Positions 1-7,419 of a DNA stretch of 22,874 nt are shown piece by piece. The position numbers and the translations under genes were made by a program. Origin of the DNA: SMWC01 sp963581225 (lineage in GTDB: Bacteria > Pseudomonadota > Gammaproteobacteria > Steroidobacterales > Rariloculaceae); assembly GCA_963581225.1 (NCBI GenBank), contig CAUZMW010000039.1:1-22874 (forward strand), written 5' to 3'. The notes under the pieces were generated by a model. That model was not told the DNA's origin and made no database searches. It worked only from the letters and a program-made list of their open reading frames with translations. Positions within the stretch are counted from its first letter, which is position 1; every line of letters starts with the position of its first letter.

Positions 1-34
1 AGGCAGCTATAAAAACCGTATAAATACTAATAAA

Positions 35-170
35 ATCAATAACATATAGAGGTATATGGGCGACTTAAAGCCTTCCTCTGCTAAGGGAGTAAGGGTTAAA
101 AGCCCTTCGAGGGTTCGAATCCCTCCCTCTCCGCCACACCATTGATGTTACTTAAATATCAATAACTTAT
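35..170. repeat. 13-bp near-identical direct repeats flanking the tRNA-like sequence
   Basis: ATCAATAACATAT (35-47) and ATCAATAACTTAT (158-170) match at 12 of 13 positions and bracket the tRNA-Ser-like sequence. The surrounding DNA (1-45 and 137-200) is much more AT-rich than the rest of the window. The pair could be integrase arm-type sites, a target duplication, or chance in AT-rich DNA. Confidence 0.35.
46..136 (+). tRNA. tRNA-Ser(GCU)-like sequence with degenerate 5' third
   Basis: The 3' two-thirds is a good class II tRNA-Ser: anticodon loop CTGCTAA (78-84, anticodon GCT), a perfect 5-bp variable-arm stem (AAGGG/CCCTT), a perfect T-arm (GAGGG TTCGAAT CCCTC), and an encoded discriminator plus CCA ending at 136. 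The 5' part is poor. The acceptor 5' strand ATAGAGG pairs at only 5 of 7 positions with CCTCTCC, and the D arm does not fit the usual tRNA-Ser pattern, with six bases before the only GGC/GCC stem. The length of about 91 nt is normal for tRNA-Ser. This is either a decayed or partial tRNA copy, such as is left at an integration site, or a divergent tRNA from a mobile element. Function is uncertain. Confidence 0.55.
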
Positions 171-375
171 GTATGGAGACAGCCTTTGCATCATTAGACA
201 CTAGTTATACGCCTAACTCTGAATCTTTTGAAGATGTTAGAAGGGGGGTAGGTATTAATTCGGGGGCTTTATAAGCTTGTTAAGGAAAGGGAGAGAGGCT
301 CTTGAATAGGGGGTCAGTTGGTTATTCAGACGTGACGTTAAGAATTTAGAACTTTTTAAGTCATAGAGGGAAAGC

Positions 376-1050
376 ATGCGTGCGTTAGCACTTTTCGTAA
401 TTTCGCCTGCGCTGTTTCTATCGGGAATCTCACTCGCTCAGAGTTGGATAAAGTATGTAAACGAGACGGACCAGTTCATCATCAACTTTCCGCACGAACC
501 CGAGGTACGGGAGATAAGCTACGTGTCGGAACACGGCGCGACAATTCCTACGCGCGTCTACACCGTTGAAGACTCACCGGCTTACTACTCCGTGACTGTA
601 GTTGACTATTCCGGCTTAGAGAGTGCAAACGAGGAGTTATCTGCACGAACCGGATCCAACTATAACCCTCTCAGAGTCCAAGGGGAGCTAAGCGGCGCAA
701 TCGCGTATGCAGCATGGAATATTCGTAGGAGGGGTGGCGAAATCACCTACGACGCTTGGTCATCAATGGACGGTGTTCCGGGGCACCAACTGCAGATCAC
801 GAACGAGGATCAATCGCGTACCTTCGTCGCAATCCATCGACTTGACAGGCTGCTATACATTCTGGAAGGCACGGTGCCTGATGACTCGATACCTCCTATA
901 CATTTTCAGCAGTCCCTAGGGTTCCTAGACGAACAAGGAAAACGCGTCAGTGTTGAATACGACGAACAAGGGCAAAGAACACGTGTGGAGGTCTCTTACG
1001 AATGGATTGATACCGAAGACCGGGAGACTGGTGATGTTCAATCTGAGTAG
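376..1050 (+). CDS. Small secreted protein of unknown function
   Basis: A 224-residue protein with a Sec-type signal peptide: Arg at position 2, a hydrophobic stretch about 3-20, and a likely cut after SLA (19-21), giving a mature start near QSW. The remainder is a soluble, mainly polar domain beginning with an FIINFPHEP-like segment (about 33-41), a style seen in uncharacterised secreted bacterial proteins, and a charged, Glu-rich C terminus. There are no cysteines or transmembrane segments after the signal, so a periplasmic location is likely. The ATG has a Shine-Dalgarno GAGGG (366-370) five bases upstream. It stands alone, transcribed towards the convergent cytochrome gene. I do not recognise a function. 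Confidence 0.75.
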   Translation: MRALALFVISPALFLSGISLAQSWIKYVNETDQFIINFPHEPEVREISYVSEHGATIPTRVYTVEDSPAYYSVTVVDYSGLESANEELSARTGSNYNPLRVQGELSGAIAYAAWNIRRRGGEITYDAWSSMDGVPGHQLQITNEDQSRTFVAIHRLDRLLYILEGTVPDDSIPPIHFQQSLGFLDEQGKRVSVEYDEQGQRTRVEVSYEWIDTEDRETGDVQSE

Positions 1051-1063
1051 GCATAACACGCAA

Positions 1064-1083
1064 CACCAGACCCCGATCTGGTG
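1064..1083. other. Perfect 7-bp hairpin after the secreted-protein gene
   Basis: CACCAGA (1064-1070) and TCTGGTG (1077-1083) form a perfect stem around loop CCCCGA, beginning 13 bases after the stop codon of the gene ending at 1050. No T-run follows, so it is not a standard rho-independent terminator, but it may stabilise the 3' end of the transcript. The rest of the convergent spacer 1084-1238 shows nothing I can identify. Confidence 0.4.
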
Positions 1084-1238
1084 ATTCGGAGAAACTGTTC
1101 GATCCATTGGTTACTGCAGATCGCTATCTGGCAATACGAGCTTGTGAGCCGTGGGTAAAAACCGCGTCATCAGGCTGCCCGAACCTCGCGAGAGGGTCAC
1201 ACGGCCGTTCTAGTCCCTGGTAAGGGTGTTACGGATTC

Positions 1239-1805
1239 TCATTCCATAGGCCATGCGTGACAGGTCGCACAAGCGGTATCGGCTGCGCGCCCTTCGTGGC
1301 AACTGATACAACTTGCCATCGACGTCACGCTCGTGGTCATCGCCATCGTATCCAGTTGCGCGACGTTCCCATGACATGCGCCGCATTGCACGCCTGCCTC
1401 GACGTGCGGTTGATGGGACCAAGTGACCCCGGGAAGTACTCGGTATACTCGTTCCCAAGGAACCGGATGACCAGAGGCTTCGATCTCGGCTAGCTGCATG
1501 ATCGCGGGCCGGTCTGTGGCGATTGCGTTGTGGCACGACATACAGGTACTGGTCTCAGGAAATCCCATTAGCGCACTTGATTCCGCATTCGCGTGACACG
1601 TCTCGCAGACCAACCCGAGCGCGAGGTGGGTCCTGTGGCTATAGGGAATCGGCTGCTCCGGCGCGGGGTGCATCGCAACGTTGTCCGGAACCTCCTGATC
1701 TACTCCTGTCTGCTGAGCCCGGGCGCCGAGAGTCAGCACCAATAAGACAGCTGAGCATAACGCGCCCAAGAACATGATGTGCTCACGCCGTAAGCTACGC
1801 GTCAT
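1239..1805 (-). CDS. Exported pentaheme c-type cytochrome (cytochrome c3/c7-like)
   Basis: A 188-residue protein with an N-terminal signal (hydrophobic about 11-28, likely cut near ARA 28-30). It has five CxxCH heme-binding motifs: C67-H71, C88-H92, C141-H145, C166-H170 and C179-H183. Extra histidine pairs in SHRTH (56-60) and SHQPH (130-134), placed before heme motifs, are candidates for the distal ligands of bis-His hemes, as in the cytochrome c3/c7 class. The expected role is periplasmic electron transfer. It lies 64 bases downstream of the FAD oxidoreductase on the same strand, so co-transcription is likely and it may accept electrons from that enzyme (inference). The start at 1805 has a G-run (GGGGGGG) about 11 bases upstream; Met11 (1775) is an alternative that shortens the n-region. 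Confidence 0.88.
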   Translation of the reverse strand: MTRSLRREHIMFLGALCSAVLLVLTLGARAQQTGVDQEVPDNVAMHPAPEQPIPYSHRTHLALGLVCETCHANAESSALMGFPETSTCMSCHNAIATDRPAIMQLAEIEASGHPVPWERVYRVLPGVTWSHQPHVEAGVQCGACHGNVAQLDTMAMTTSVTSMASCISCHEGRAADTACATCHAWPME

Positions 1806-1869
1806 AGCTGATCTATCCCCCCCGTACCTTGTCTTGAGTATCCGCCACAGGTCACCGTCTCTTCATCGG

Positions 1870-3495
1870 CTATCCTCGGCGAGTCTGCCGGGCCGCCACT
1901 TCCTCGAGCGTCTTGCCGTCGTCCTCGAGAATCATGGCGGCTACAGCTCGACCGGGGCGACCCGTGACTGAGCCACCACCCTCAGTGCAACCGCCGGTCT
2001 GATATAGACCCGGGATCGGCAAGCGGTACGGAGAAAAGTTGTCAAACGTTCTGAGGCGTTGATGTACGCTCCCTCGCCACATGGCCGGGTTCATCCGCTC
2101 GATATCAAGCGGGCTCATGAGAACCTTCGCAAGAACGTCGTCTTTCGTCAGGTTGGTCGTATGACGCATGTAATGCGTCAGCAGTTGATCGGCAACCTGC
2201 TCTTTGATCACGTCCCAACGCTCCGGGCCCTCCTTGAGCGCATACGGCATGGTTCCTTCAATCTTGACCGAACCGAAGCCCGCCGGCGCTCGAGTCGGGT
2301 CGACGTTTGAGGGGTGCACAATCTGCAGAGGATAATCGTCAATATTCAGTTCGCCGCGCGCCTGATCGGAGTTCAACGTGAAGATGCTCTCAGGGCGCTG
2401 AAGGATGGCCGCCTCGCAAGGCGCAATTGTTCCCCCCTCCGAAGACGCATATCTCGGGGACTCCGAGAGCGCAAAGTGGAACGCGAACATGGCGTGTTCT
2501 GGTTGCCAAATATCGACAACGTCGAGCAGCTCCTCGCCCCACAGCTCGCGAGGCGCCATCTCGAGAAGATGTTTGATATGTATCGTGGATACGACGCCTT
2601 TTCGAGCGCGGTACTGACTGCCGTCGCGGCATTCCACACCCGCACAACGACCTCTCTCGACGATGAGTTGTTCGACCGGTTTGTTGGTCAAAACGATGCC
2701 TTCGTGCGCTTCAATGAAGCGCCCCAACGCAACCGACAACATACCGGATCCACCCCGAGGAATCGGACGTCCACGCAAGTGGGAGATCATCGTCACCGCC
2801 TGGCTACCGGTTCCAAGATCGCTACCTGGAACACCGCTGAAGTGGCCCTCTGTGAGATTCGCTGCCTGCATGTACGGGCTTTCCCAGATCTGCCGCCCGG
2901 CGTCGTAACCCGAAAGCTCTCCGAGCCGCTGCCAGAAGACGCCCTCGCGCCACTGCGTGCGCTCGGCCTGCGACATGCTCAGAAACTTAACCCGCGAAGG
3001 AACCAAGCGCCTGAACGTTTCTGCATCCTTCTTGGATACCTTGGCAATCGTTTCGGCGGTACGTTCTGCGTCGTCCCGGAAGACCGTCAGCGAAGCGCCG
3101 TCCAGAAATGGAATGTGCACGACGATCTCAGGGTCCATGAGTTCATACCCATAATCGCGCAGATTGATCTCGTTGTTGCGAAACGCAGGGTTGGCAGCGA
3201 AACCGCTGTGCACTGTCGAGCATAGGTCCTGCTTGAACCCCGGCAACAACACCTCGGCGGTCTTCACCCCCCCGCCAATCATCGTGCGCCCCTCTAGCAC
3301 GAGCACCCGATTACTAGCCTTTGCCAGGTAAGCAGCGCATAAGAGGCTGTTGTGGCCTGCTCCGGCAATCACGTAGTCGAACTGATCACCGAAGGTCTGG
3401 GCGAGTCGCTGGCTACTTCCAGTGGATGGCATCAACGCCAGTGGCGCAAGCGCGGCCGTTCTTTTTATGAAGTCACGCCGAGTGGTTGAGGTCAT
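1870..3495 (-). CDS. Tat-exported FAD-dependent oxidoreductase (phytoene dehydrogenase/PYROXD2-like)
   Basis: A 541-residue protein. The N terminus carries a twin-arginine motif (TRRDFIKR, 5-12) followed by an Ala/Leu-rich stretch, so it is probably exported folded with its cofactor. The Rossmann dinucleotide fold follows: YVIAGAGHNS (41-50), the second-strand VLVLEGR (64-70), and IGGGVKTAE (73-81). The C-terminal segment about 496-524 (GLYQTGG ... SVTGRPGRAVA) is the FAD-contacting end typical of the phytoene desaturase-like NAD(P)/FAD superfamily. Length matches the PYROXD2-type branch. The substrate cannot be read from the sequence. Together with the downstream pentaheme cytochrome it would form a periplasmic dehydrogenase-to-cytochrome pair. 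Long ORFs on the opposite strand here are shadows. Confidence 0.88.
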   Translation of the reverse strand: MTSTTRRDFIKRTAALAPLALMPSTGSSQRLAQTFGDQFDYVIAGAGHNSLLCAAYLAKASNRVLVLEGRTMIGGGVKTAEVLLPGFKQDLCSTVHSGFAANPAFRNNEINLRDYGYELMDPEIVVHIPFLDGASLTVFRDDAERTAETIAKVSKKDAETFRRLVPSRVKFLSMSQAERTQWREGVFWQRLGELSGYDAGRQIWESPYMQAANLTEGHFSGVPGSDLGTGSQAVTMISHLRGRPIPRGGSGMLSVALGRFIEAHEGIVLTNKPVEQLIVERGRCAGVECRDGSQYRARKGVVSTIHIKHLLEMAPRELWGEELLDVVDIWQPEHAMFAFHFALSESPRYASSEGGTIAPCEAAILQRPESIFTLNSDQARGELNIDDYPLQIVHPSNVDPTRAPAGFGSVKIEGTMPYALKEGPERWDVIKEQVADQLLTHYMRHTTNLTKDDVLAKVLMSPLDIERMNPAMWRGSVHQRLRTFDNFSPYRLPIPGLYQTGGCTEGGGSVTGRPGRAVAAMILEDDGKTLEEVAARQTRRG

Positions 3496-3583
3496 TTAAG
3501 AGTCCTTTTCCGTCAACGGCTAGATTTAGCTGCATGAACGCCCTAAGAAGGTTACACACTACGCTGCGAAATAGAAATATCAA

Positions 3584-3612
3584 TCTCTGGTTTTGGCTAA
3601 AAGCAGTCATTC
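3584..3612 (+). repeat. Decayed copy of the dispersed hairpin repeat
   Basis: TCTGGTTTTGGCTAAAAGCAG plus TCATTCC resembles the hairpin core of the copy at 4993-5012 (CTGCTTTCGGTCAAAAGCAG) and the start of the copies near 12.1 and 13.9 kb, but the stem is broken by C-to-G. It sits in the 172-base gap 3496-3667 between the FAD oxidoreductase gene and the LVIVD pseudogene; I see nothing else in that gap. Confidence 0.35.
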
Positions 3613-3667
3613 CTTCGGTCGCCGCTCGATCGGAGCAGCTGATCTACTACCGAGCTATAGACTCAGA

Positions 3668-4670
3668 CTAGGTGTCCCAACCTCGGTTGCCGTGTAGCAC
3701 GGATCGCTCGATCTCGCGCCGCTGCAGTACGGGCCTGCTAAGTGCGGGGGACGACAGGCAATAGGTGCCGGCGTGGGTACCGACCCACATCAGGTTCCTA
3801 TCCCATTCGATGAATACCGTCTCCGTGTCGCCACGGCGCCAGCCGTTGTAGTTGTCTATCTCGCCGCCCCGCGGTGTCAGGTACCAGGCCGCCTCCCGCG
3901 GCTTCGTCGAGTCGGAGATGTCGGTGAGACGCGCGCCCGCGTTAAAGTGTGACGTTGCGACGAGATTGGGATTCGACGCCCCGGGCTGGATGAAGGAATG
4001 GGTGTTGTGTGACCCGAAGCGGCCGCGGGACAGACAGAAGTCGGCGTAGGGCGCATCCTCGGGCGCGACCGGCCGCCGAAACAATCCAACGATCTCGGGA
4101 TTGGCGGGATCGCTCGCATCGATGACCTGTATCGGCTTATACGGCTCTCGTCAGTCCGGCTCGATGGCCTCGGGCAAGCCGATGATGATGTTGTTGAAGT
4201 TCGCGTTGCCGTCCACGATCGGCAGCACCGTGTGGTAGGGAATGCCGCCGATAGCCTCATTATCCCAGATCAGCTGACTCACTGGGCTCGGGTTTCTGAT
4301 ATCACTGAAATCAAACGTGATCATCCCGAAGTGACCGAACCTCCCGTAACCGTATCGGCCGCCCTCCTCGACTCGCACCGGCGTGCTCGGGGCGTTATGA
4401 GACCCGGTCCAGGCGGCGTGATCTCCAGCGAACCAGTACTTGTAGTACTCCGTCTCTTCACCGTAGAGCTGGCCGGGCACGTGCCAGCGCGCCACTTCCG
4501 TGACGTTCTCCGGATCGGACAGATCCATGATCAAGAGCCCGTTGCCGTTGGGCCGCTGCGCATTCTCCATGCGGAATTGACTGGACCAGCCCGCGTCGAG
4601 GTAGGCGTAACGGCCACCATCGTAGTAGTTGTGATGCGTGCCGCTGCCCGTCGTGCCCGTGCTGCTGTAC
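3668..4670 (-). pseudogene. LVIVD/beta-propeller-type protein, 5'-truncated with internal TGA
   Basis: A continuous minus-strand frame runs from about 4702 to the stop at 3668 but is interrupted by an in-frame TGA at 4151-4153. On both sides the translation is the same kind of protein: GTHHNYYDGGRYAYLDAGW just before Met at 4570, LLIMDLSDPENVTEVARW after it, then past the stop VIDASDPANPEIVGLF and SHFNAGARLTDISDSTKPRE. The recurring D-x-SDP-x-NP pattern is typical of LVIVD repeat proteins. No signal peptide or start is present. Family-like sequence begins at about 4655-4670, where it meets the oppositely oriented hydrolase fragment. Two separate lesions (missing 5' end, nonsense codon) argue for a pseudogene; read-through of TGA is possible but unsupported. 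Confidence 0.75.
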
Positions 4671-4856
4671 TGGGGGAAGAACGACCCGTCGGTGCTGCCG
4701 GCTCAGGCGCACTCGTTCTTCAACATCCTCGCGGAGTCCAACCCGAGGGCGTGCCTCTTGTTCATCAACCGGGGTGGGCACTTCCACTACCAGGAACATC
4801 CCGAGGAGTTCAATCACAACGTGAAGAGCTTCATCGCGCGTTGGGCTGACTCATAA
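4650..4856 (+). pseudogene. C-terminal fragment of an alpha/beta hydrolase
   Basis: The frame reads VPVLLYWGKNDPSVLPAQA then a segment ending in LFINRGGHFHYQEHPEEFNH and KSFIARWADS before the TAA at 4854-4856. This is the last strand-acid-His portion of alpha/beta hydrolases: the Asp of KND (acid position) and the His of GGHFHY (catalytic His position) are present. The nucleophile elbow GxSxG and everything N-terminal is missing, because the sequence upstream is the oppositely oriented LVIVD fragment. A GTG at 4638 could open the frame, but the product would be about 72 residues without a nucleophile, so I call it a remnant. A terminator follows at 4932. Confidence 0.72.
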
Positions 4857-4931
4857 CTTGCTTCGCCCATCAGCGCTAGAGGAAATATCTAGTACAGGCT
4901 AGGTAGTCAACAATCGTTGACGTTTTCAAAT

Positions 4932-4957
4932 CCCCGCCTAGTGCGGGGTTCTGTTTT
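4932..4957 (+). terminator. Rho-independent terminator downstream of hydrolase remnant
   Basis: The perfect GC-rich stem CCCCGC (4932-4937) / GCGGGG (4943-4948) has loop CTAGT and is followed by TTCTGTTTT on the plus strand. On the minus strand the trailing sequence is poorer in T, so the plus strand is the better reading. It lies 75 bases after the stop of the hydrolase fragment and probably belonged to the once-intact gene. Confidence 0.7.
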
Positions 4958-4969
4958 ATCCAGGGACTC

Positions 4970-5030
4970 GCATATTAACCGTTAACGAGTTTCTGCTTTC
5001 GGTCAAAAGCAGCCGTTGGTTAATAATTTA
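4970..5030 (+). repeat. Dispersed hairpin repeat, long palindromic copy
   Basis: The core hairpin CTGCTTT (4993-4999) CGGTCA AAAGCAG (5006-5012) is flanked by a left arm GCATATTAACCGTTAAC (4970-4986) and a right arm GTTGGTTAATAA (5015-5026) that are roughly inverted copies of each other. The left arm is the exact 17-base reverse complement of 13881-13897 in the copy before the lipoprotein-like ORF, and the hairpin plus right arm match the copy at 12096. The 264-base spacer 4857-5120 otherwise holds only the terminator. Confidence 0.65.
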
Positions 5031-5120
5031 TTACCGTTGCAAACCTCTCCGCACCTGTCTTCGATAAGGTATCGCAGATTGAATATCTGGCGGTGAACCG
5101 ATTTGTCCTTGGGTCGCAGT

Positions 5121-6254
5121 TCATTCCTTTGGTGAACCGCCGTCGTATTCCAATAATGCTCGTTCAAATTCTTGATAGGAGGAGTCGTCCAGGCAAACAA
5201 ACTCCTCGAGGCTCCAATCGACCTTGTCGAAAATTTTTCTCGACGTCCACGGTTCGGTAAACGCTATTGGATCCGCGACCGTGATATCGACGGTCAATTC
5301 GTCCTCATTGCTGCGTCGGATGCGTTCCACGACACGCAATTGATCACTATGCGGCACCCCGCGGCGGTCGATCCACGTCCTGTCATTAAAGTTCACCGTC
5401 TCCACGACCAAGGTGTCGCCTTCCCAGCGCCCGGTCGAGTCTCCTAACCACATAGGAGCGAGATCATTACGGTGCTCGCGGTCATCGGTGAAGACTTGCC
5501 GCAGAAGTTGTTGGTATTCGTAGGCAATCATCACCCGGCCAGGGGTTTGGATAATTTCAAACGGGTGGGGGTGAAAATAGATTCGTGGGACCCCCGGGGG
5601 GAAACATTGATAGACGAGGTCGTTTGTGTCCGAGACCGCAACACCGTTGGGGCCAAACGTCGGCCTAGCCTCCTCGTATCTCGCCTTCGCCCAAAGCGTC
5701 ATGGGCGGCAGGTCGACGCTGAACGCATAATTTTGATATGCATAATCATTTCGACGCATCCACACGCCGCGTAGATCACCACCGCCGTTCGCTGGCACCG
5801 CCCACACGTACTCTGACTCCCGCACTGTATGTGCATTGTCAGCCTCGGTCTCGTCTCCGCCTAACAAAACCATCCTGTTTGCGTCTACCACTTTCGTGAT
5901 GCGCATGGCAGGCGCGCCGTTCCTGGCCGGATTGCCGGTAAGCTCAATCTCGTCTCCCGGCACCAAGATATCCTTGGTCCAATGAATCGTGTTCGTGGCC
6001 CCGCCGCCACTCGCAGCTCTGGCGAGCCGGTTAGGGCTGGTCAACTCACCGGACCATTCGATAAGTCCCCCCTCTGCTCCCTCTACGGCGATGGCGATAA
6101 CCACATGAGGATTCACGAACCGAAACTCGGTGACTGCCCCCCTGACAGTTGTCGATTTCGTCCCATCATAGAAAGAGCCTCCATGATGCGCGGGCAGACT
6201 CATGGAGGCCAGAGATGTTCCAGCTAGGAGAATAGCAACAAGCTTTATTTTCAT
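5121..6254 (-). CDS. Secreted DUF6152 / W-[ED]-G-[DN]-TLVV-family fusion protein
   Basis: A 377-residue protein with a Sec signal (about 1-22; a cut after Ala22 would expose His23-His24). Residues about 23-125 resemble DUF6152: HH near the mature N terminus and VNPH (47-50). From DLRGVW (160-165) it becomes the uncharacterised secreted family repeated in this window: CFPPGVPRIYFHPHPFEIIQ (217-236), GDSTGRWEGDTLVVET (271-286), NFNDRTW (288-294), PHSDQL (301-306) and VERI (309-312). No catalytic motif from a known enzyme class is visible. Shine-Dalgarno GGGAGG lies seven bases upstream of the ATG. The fusion links two domains that occur separately in the nearby operon at 6953-9238. Function unknown; periplasmic location inferred. 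Confidence 0.85.
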   Translation of the reverse strand: MKIKLVAILLAGTSLASMSLPAHHGGSFYDGTKSTTVRGAVTEFRFVNPHVVIAIAVEGAEGGLIEWSGELTSPNRLARAASGGGATNTIHWTKDILVPGDEIELTGNPARNGAPAMRITKVVDANRMVLLGGDETEADNAHTVRESEYVWAVPANGGGDLRGVWMRRNDYAYQNYAFSVDLPPMTLWAKARYEEARPTFGPNGVAVSDTNDLVYQCFPPGVPRIYFHPHPFEIIQTPGRVMIAYEYQQLLRQVFTDDREHRNDLAPMWLGDSTGRWEGDTLVVETVNFNDRTWIDRRGVPHSDQLRVVERIRRSNEDELTVDITVADPIAFTEPWTSRKIFDKVDWSLEEFVCLDDSSYQEFERALLEYDGGSPKE

Positions 6255-6605
6255 CTGATGTCCTCCCGCATTAAACGCCGGGCTCCGCTTTGCCGTCTGA
6301 TATCCGTGGGAAAGGGTTTCGCCATCACAGAATTACTTACATTCCTGCCGTTGGGCCAGTTGCCACTGCTCAGACCTAGCTTAACCCTGTCCGTTTTCAA
6401 ACAAATGGGACAGATCTGACTCCAGGCTAAGCGAGCGTTTTGCTCGTCATTTTCATGTTACGCGACGGATCGTTGATATTGCAAACGACGTTTCGCGATA
6501 GTCTTTTGTTTGATTCTTTCTCTCTTGGCTAGTATTAATTGCCCACGCCCGAAGTAGACATCGGCTGGCGTCAGGTTTTCAAGCTCTCATGGTTCCGCGG
6601 ATAGC
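6255..6605. other. Intergenic region with weak inverted repeats only
   Basis: This 351-base space holds the upstream region of the minus-strand gene starting at 6254 and the sequence before the Sco1 remnant. I see an inverted repeat CTGTCC ... GGACAG near 6376-6410 and a short CGAGC-GTTTT-GCTCG hairpin near 6430-6455, neither with a recognisable regulatory identity. No gene fragment could be read in it. Confidence 0.4.
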
Positions 6606-6956
6606 TTGACCGACGCGGTTGCGGCACACGATAACGTATCGCTGGACGGCGAGCGAGATTCGCCCGCGGTGTTGAAAGAGTATCTCTCGCAGTTTTCGGA
6701 ACGGTTCATCGGCTTAGCCGGCAAGCTGGCCGACGTCAAACCAATTGCTGCGCAGTTTTCGGCCGCCTTTTTCAGGGGCAGCGTACAGGACGGCGCTTAT
6801 ACAGTTTCATATTCACCCCAGGTCTTTGTCGTCGACCAGGCAGGCCAACTTCGGGCTGAATTTTACAACGCATCCGTCGAAGCTATGATTGGCGTGACGC
6901 AAGCACTGCTTGAAGAAGCTAATCACACCGGCGGTGAGAGTCGGCAAGGACGCTAG
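6606..6956 (+). pseudogene. C-terminal remnant of a Sco1/SenC-type copper chaperone
   Basis: From about 6633 the frame reads NVSLDGERDSPAVLKEYL, then ERFIGLAG, DGAYTVSYSP and FVVDQAGQLRAEF, which follow the C-terminal half of Sco1/SenC proteins (VSVDPERDTPxxLKxYxxxF; FVGLTG; YxVDHSxxxxLxDxxG). The N-terminal half with the thioredoxin-fold CxxxC copper site is absent, and the conserved copper-ligand His of the DHS motif is replaced (YSP). The first 13 or so residues, and the sequence upstream in frame back to a TAG at 6555, do not resemble Sco1. The only start is a TTG at 6606 with no convincing ribosome binding site. The frame overlaps the 3' end of the convergent DUF6152 gene by 4 bases. I regard it as a non-functional fragment. 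Confidence 0.7.
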
Positions 6957-7357
6957 CGCCCGGCGGCTCCGCTTGTGTTGGACCCCAAGAAGAAATTTTT
7001 TCCGTCCGGCGTGATCACGCTCCGTCCATTGACCACCGGTTCGCCGCTTCGCGCGAGATAGCCGTTGACGATCACTTCTGTTCCGGCCGGGAAGTCGGTC
7101 TTTCGAAGGCCTCGCCGCAGCAATTGAGTGGCGCCGCCCGCCTCGATCGCCCAGTTGGTCACCGTGCCGTCTGAGTTTTCGACGTCGATAAAAAACCAGC
7201 CGTGCGGGTTCACCCAGTCCATCCGAGTGAGCGTCCCTCGCAACTCGATCGGTTTCTCTATATCGAATTCCGCTGCGAAGGAATGGTGCGCCGCGACGGG
7301 AGCTGCGGCCAGCATCAGACCGAAAGCGCTCAGTAAACCAAGAGTCTGTTTTTTCAT
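6953..7357 (-). CDS. Secreted DUF6152-family protein
   Basis: A 134-residue protein: Lys-rich n-region, hydrophobic 6-20, and a clean signal peptidase site VAA|HHSF, predicting a mature N terminus of His24-His25. The body matches DUF6152: HHSFAAEFD (24-32), ELRGTL (38-43), WVNPHGWFF (48-56), then a compact beta-rich C terminus without cysteines. DUF6152 proteins are usually about this size and have no assigned function. It is the last gene of a minus-strand run (8438-9238, 7420-8427, then this), 62 bases after its neighbour, with a modest Shine-Dalgarno AGGGA. Its domain also occurs fused to the same partner family at 5121-6254. Periplasmic location inferred. Confidence 0.85.
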   Translation of the reverse strand: MKKQTLGLLSAFGLMLAAAPVAAHHSFAAEFDIEKPIELRGTLTRMDWVNPHGWFFIDVENSDGTVTNWAIEAGGATQLLRRGLRKTDFPAGTEVIVNGYLARSGEPVVNGRSVITPDGKNFFLGSNTSGAAGR

Positions 7358-7419
7358 GTCATTGATTCCCTGACAACGATCCAGCGAAACTCAAGTGTGT
7401 GCACGAGAACGCGCGCTCA

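Noticed and set aside
2314..3225. 303-codon ORF on the plus strand
   Set aside because: It lies fully antisense to the FAD oxidoreductase, is Arg-rich, and shows no domain; a frame shadow.
4232..4849. 205-codon plus-strand ORF
   Set aside because: It runs antisense through the LVIVD pseudogene and is out of frame with the hydrolase remnant; no homologous features.
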